Origin: Opitutales bacterium | GTDB lineage: Bacteria > Verrucomicrobiota > Verrucomicrobiia > Opitutales > JAIRKQ01 | Reading direction: 5' to 3' | Length of the DNA: 18,359 bases | NCBI GenBank assembly: GCA_029059365.1 | Contig: JAIDVZ010000167.1 | Coordinates: 1-18,359, forward strand | Part shown: positions 16,651-18,359 of the stretch, piece after piece | Layout: each line of letters begins with the position of its first letter | Position numbering within the stretch: position 1 is the first letter of the stretch | The notes under the pieces: generated by a model | Seen by the model: only the letters and a program-made list of their open reading frames with translations | Told to the model about the DNA's origin: nothing | Databases searched by the model: none | Program-made: the position numbers and the translations under genes

Positions 16651-16664
16651 GAGGAAAACAAAAG

Positions 16665-17303
16665 ATGAAACTGAAATTCTACGATAAAAATTGGTCCTCT
16701 TCATCCGAAAAAGATGCTGGCAGTATAGCGTTGTTAGCAGAAGATAAAGGAGTTGTTCCTTTACGTCAGTATCTCGTATCGTTTGCCGCAAATTTGAGAC
16801 AAGGCGATGCTTGCACAAAGGATTATGGTTCTGTTAGCGGTACAAGTAAGAAACCATATAGACAAAAAGGTACCGGTCTAGCACGTCATGGAACTAAGCG
16901 CAGTCCAATTTGGGTCGGCGGTGCTGTCGTGTTTGGCCCTAAACCGAGAGATTATTCGCAGAAGATTAATAAAAAGATTAAAACAATTGCGCTTGGGAAA
17001 GCATTATCTGAGAAGATTTTCGCAGATAAGTTTGCTGTAATTTCGGAATTTTTTGCAGATAAACCGAAAACTAAGAACGCAGCTAAGCTCATTAACTCTG
17101 TAGTCTCTAATAAAAATGTGCTGCTGATTTCAGATACTTTTTCTGATAAATTTATTCTGTCGGTGCGTAATTTGCCGAATGTTTATCTCATCGATGTAAT
17201 GTCTGTAAATGCTTACGATGTAGTGAGATATGAAAATATTATAGTGTCCGAGAGTGCATTGGATACGTTGCTCAAACGTGCTGGATTAATATCAAAGGAG
17301 TAA
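16665..17303 (+). CDS. rplD: 50S ribosomal protein L4 (212 aa)
   Basis: L4 lines the peptide exit tunnel and in E. coli also represses the S10 operon at transcription and translation. The tunnel-loop region reads KKPYRQKGTGLARHGTKR (about 62-79) then VFGPKPRDYSQKINKK; the usual GTGRAR has Leu for Arg. The C-terminal half (KNVLLISDTF, NVYLIDVMSVNAYDV) is the normal alpha/beta fold with weak overall conservation. Size is typical (E. coli 201). AAGAGGA before the ATG is the ribosome-binding site. The end of the gene carries the Shine-Dalgarno of rplW. Whether L4 autoregulates here is unclear, since no E. coli-like leader precedes rpsJ. Confidence 0.97.
   Translation: MKLKFYDKNWSSSSEKDAGSIALLAEDKGVVPLRQYLVSFAANLRQGDACTKDYGSVSGTSKKPYRQKGTGLARHGTKRSPIWVGGAVVFGPKPRDYSQKINKKIKTIALGKALSEKIFADKFAVISEFFADKPKTKNAAKLINSVVSNKNVLLISDTFSDKFILSVRNLPNVYLIDVMSVNAYDVVRYENIIVSESALDTLLKRAGLISKE
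17295..17300 (+). promoter_or_regulatory. Shine-Dalgarno of rplW inside the end of rplD
   Basis: AAGGAG lies in the last codons of rplD, 7 nt before the rplW ATG and directly before the rplD stop, which suggests translational coupling between L4 and L23. Confidence 0.75.
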
Positions 17304-17307
17304 TCTG

Positions 17308-17595
17308 ATGGATGATTTTGGAATTTTAAAAGAATTGTTGCTGACTGAGAAGTCAAATTTCTTATCTGCTGATTTCAATAAGTACACTTTCAAAGTGTGT
17401 GCGCACGCGACGAAACAGGCTATAGCCAAGGCTGTTGAGGATTTATTTAAGGTGACTGTCGTTTCAGTAAACGTCTTAAACACGAGCAGTAAGCGTAAAC
17501 GCGCACGTGTTCGCGGGGCTCATCCGGGACGGATTCAATCATTCAAAAAGGCAATCATATCTCTCAAGCAAGGCGATAAAATCGAGGTAATGTAA
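17308..17595 (+). CDS. rplW: 50S ribosomal protein L23 (95 aa)
   Basis: L23 sits at the exit of the peptide tunnel and is the docking point for trigger factor and SRP. The family pattern is visible: LLLTEKSN (10-17), KYTFKVCAHATKQAIAKAVE (25-44), LFKVTVVSVNVLN, and the C-terminal KKAIISLKQGDKIEV. Length is normal (E. coli 100). A strong AAGGAG 7 nt before the ATG fixes the start, and only 4 nt separate it from rplD. rplB follows after 16 nt, as in nearly all S10 operons. Confidence 0.97.
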   Translation: MDDFGILKELLLTEKSNFLSADFNKYTFKVCAHATKQAIAKAVEDLFKVTVVSVNVLNTSSKRKRARVRGAHPGRIQSFKKAIISLKQGDKIEVM

Positions 17596-17611
17596 TTTAG
17601 GAATTTCAAAA

Positions 17612-18359
17612 ATGGCAATCATACAATCCAGACCATTAACTCCCGGGCAGCGATTTTTAACAAAGATCAAGGGCGAGGTTTCTTCAAAAAACACCCCAAA
17701 TCGAAAATTAACAACACCTCGTATGCGCGGCAGTGGGCGTAATTGTTATGGCCGAATCACATCGCGCAGGCGTGGAGGCGGACATAAGCAACAATTGCGC
17801 ATTATAGATTTCAGACGTGATAAGTTCGATGTTCCGGCGGTTGTACAATCGATTGAGTATGACCCTACTCGATCCGCAAATATCGCACTGTTGGCATATC
17901 GCGACGGCGACAAGAGATATGTTTTGGCCACCAAAGATATGCAGATCGGGAATGTTGTTTGTAATCGCAACGATAAAACTGATGATTTTTCTGATGGAAT
18001 TTCAATGCCCCTCAGATTTATTCCTCAGGGCGTATTTGTTCATTCTGTCGAGATTGAGCCGGGCAGCGGAGCGAAGTTGGCACGTGCAGCTGGGATGAGC
18101 GCACAATTGGTAGCAATCGAAGATGAAATAGCCACGCTTAAGATGCCAAGTGGTGAGATTCGCTGCTTGCATGTTGATTGTCGCGCAACAATCGGTATTG
18201 TCGGAAACGAAGAACACAGCAAACGTTCGTTAGGCAAGGCCGGTCGTAATCGTTGGTTAGGTCGTCGTCCTCGCGTACGTGGTGTTGCCATGAACCCGGT
18301 TGATCACCCGATGGGTGGTGGTGAAGGTAAAACTTCTGGCGGTGGACACCCTGTATCTC
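17612..18359 (+). CDS. rplB: 50S ribosomal protein L2, 3' end cut by window edge
   Basis: L2 is one of the most conserved ribosomal proteins, needed for subunit association and peptidyl-transfer activity. The frame from ATG 17612 stays open to the last base of the window, giving 249 residues; about 25 of the usual 273-280 lie outside. Visible landmarks are RPLTPGQRFLT (7-17), TSRRRGGGHKQQLRIIDFRR (50-69), LGKAGRNRWLGRRPRVRG and AMNPVDHPMGGGEGKTSGG. His232 corresponds to the catalytically important E. coli His229 (mature numbering) and is kept; the next His of DHPHGGG is Met, a variant I recall from several phyla. TTAGGA 7-12 nt before the ATG is the ribosome-binding site. No stop or frameshift is seen. 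Confidence 0.97.
   Translation, partial: MAIIQSRPLTPGQRFLTKIKGEVSSKNTPNRKLTTPRMRGSGRNCYGRITSRRRGGGHKQQLRIIDFRRDKFDVPAVVQSIEYDPTRSANIALLAYRDGDKRYVLATKDMQIGNVVCNRNDKTDDFSDGISMPLRFIPQGVFVHSVEIEPGSGAKLARAAGMSAQLVAIEDEIATLKMPSGEIRCLHVDCRATIGIVGNEEHSKRSLGKAGRNRWLGRRPRVRGVAMNPVDHPMGGGEGKTSGGGHPVS

Overview
This window is a core information-processing locus. It holds 17 protein genes and one tRNA, all on the + strand and tightly packed, with no mobile elements, CRISPR arrays or unrelated genes. The order is tuf, tRNA-Trp, secE, nusG, rplK, rplA, rplJ, rplL, rpoB, rpoC, rpsL, rpsG, fusA, rpsJ, rplC, rplD, rplW, rplB (cut by the right edge). The classical rif block (secE-nusG-rplKAJL-rpoBC), str block (rpsL-rpsG-fusA) and the start of the S10 block (rpsJ-rplCDWB) run head to tail, and tuf has moved from its usual place after fusA to the front of the cluster.

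The organism is a bacterium using the standard code; UGA ends secE and rplA. The DNA is moderately AT-rich. The tuf-tRNA-Trp-secE-nusG order, the Gram-negative style RpoC with its large insertion, and an EF-Tu with a strongly altered switch I suggest the PVC superphylum. My best guess is Verrucomicrobiota, perhaps Opitutae/Puniceicoccales. This rests on remembered family resemblance, not on a search.

Layout: 1-1350 holds tuf, a 75-nt gap with a candidate promoter and hairpin, and tRNA-Trp. 1364-4321 holds secE (overlapping nusG by 4 bp), nusG and the L11-L1-L10-L7/L12 genes. A 113-nt gap with a long imperfect hairpin, a likely attenuator, separates rplL from rpoB. 4435-12423 encodes the two large RNA polymerase subunits. 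A 94-nt gap leads to rpsL-rpsG-fusA-rpsJ, then an 87-nt gap with a candidate promoter and small hairpin leads to rplC-rplD-rplW-rplB. Together the genes supply RNA polymerase, its elongation factor NusG, the translocon subunit SecE, elongation factors EF-Tu and EF-G, and ribosomal proteins, so transcription and translation machinery are made in concert.

I found no new multigene system. What deserves a second look are deviations inside otherwise universal proteins (RpoC without the second zinc-site cysteines; EF-Tu lacking the standard switch I sequence and an arginine of domain 3) and the control signals in the few non-coding gaps. No gap without a gene exceeds 300 bases.
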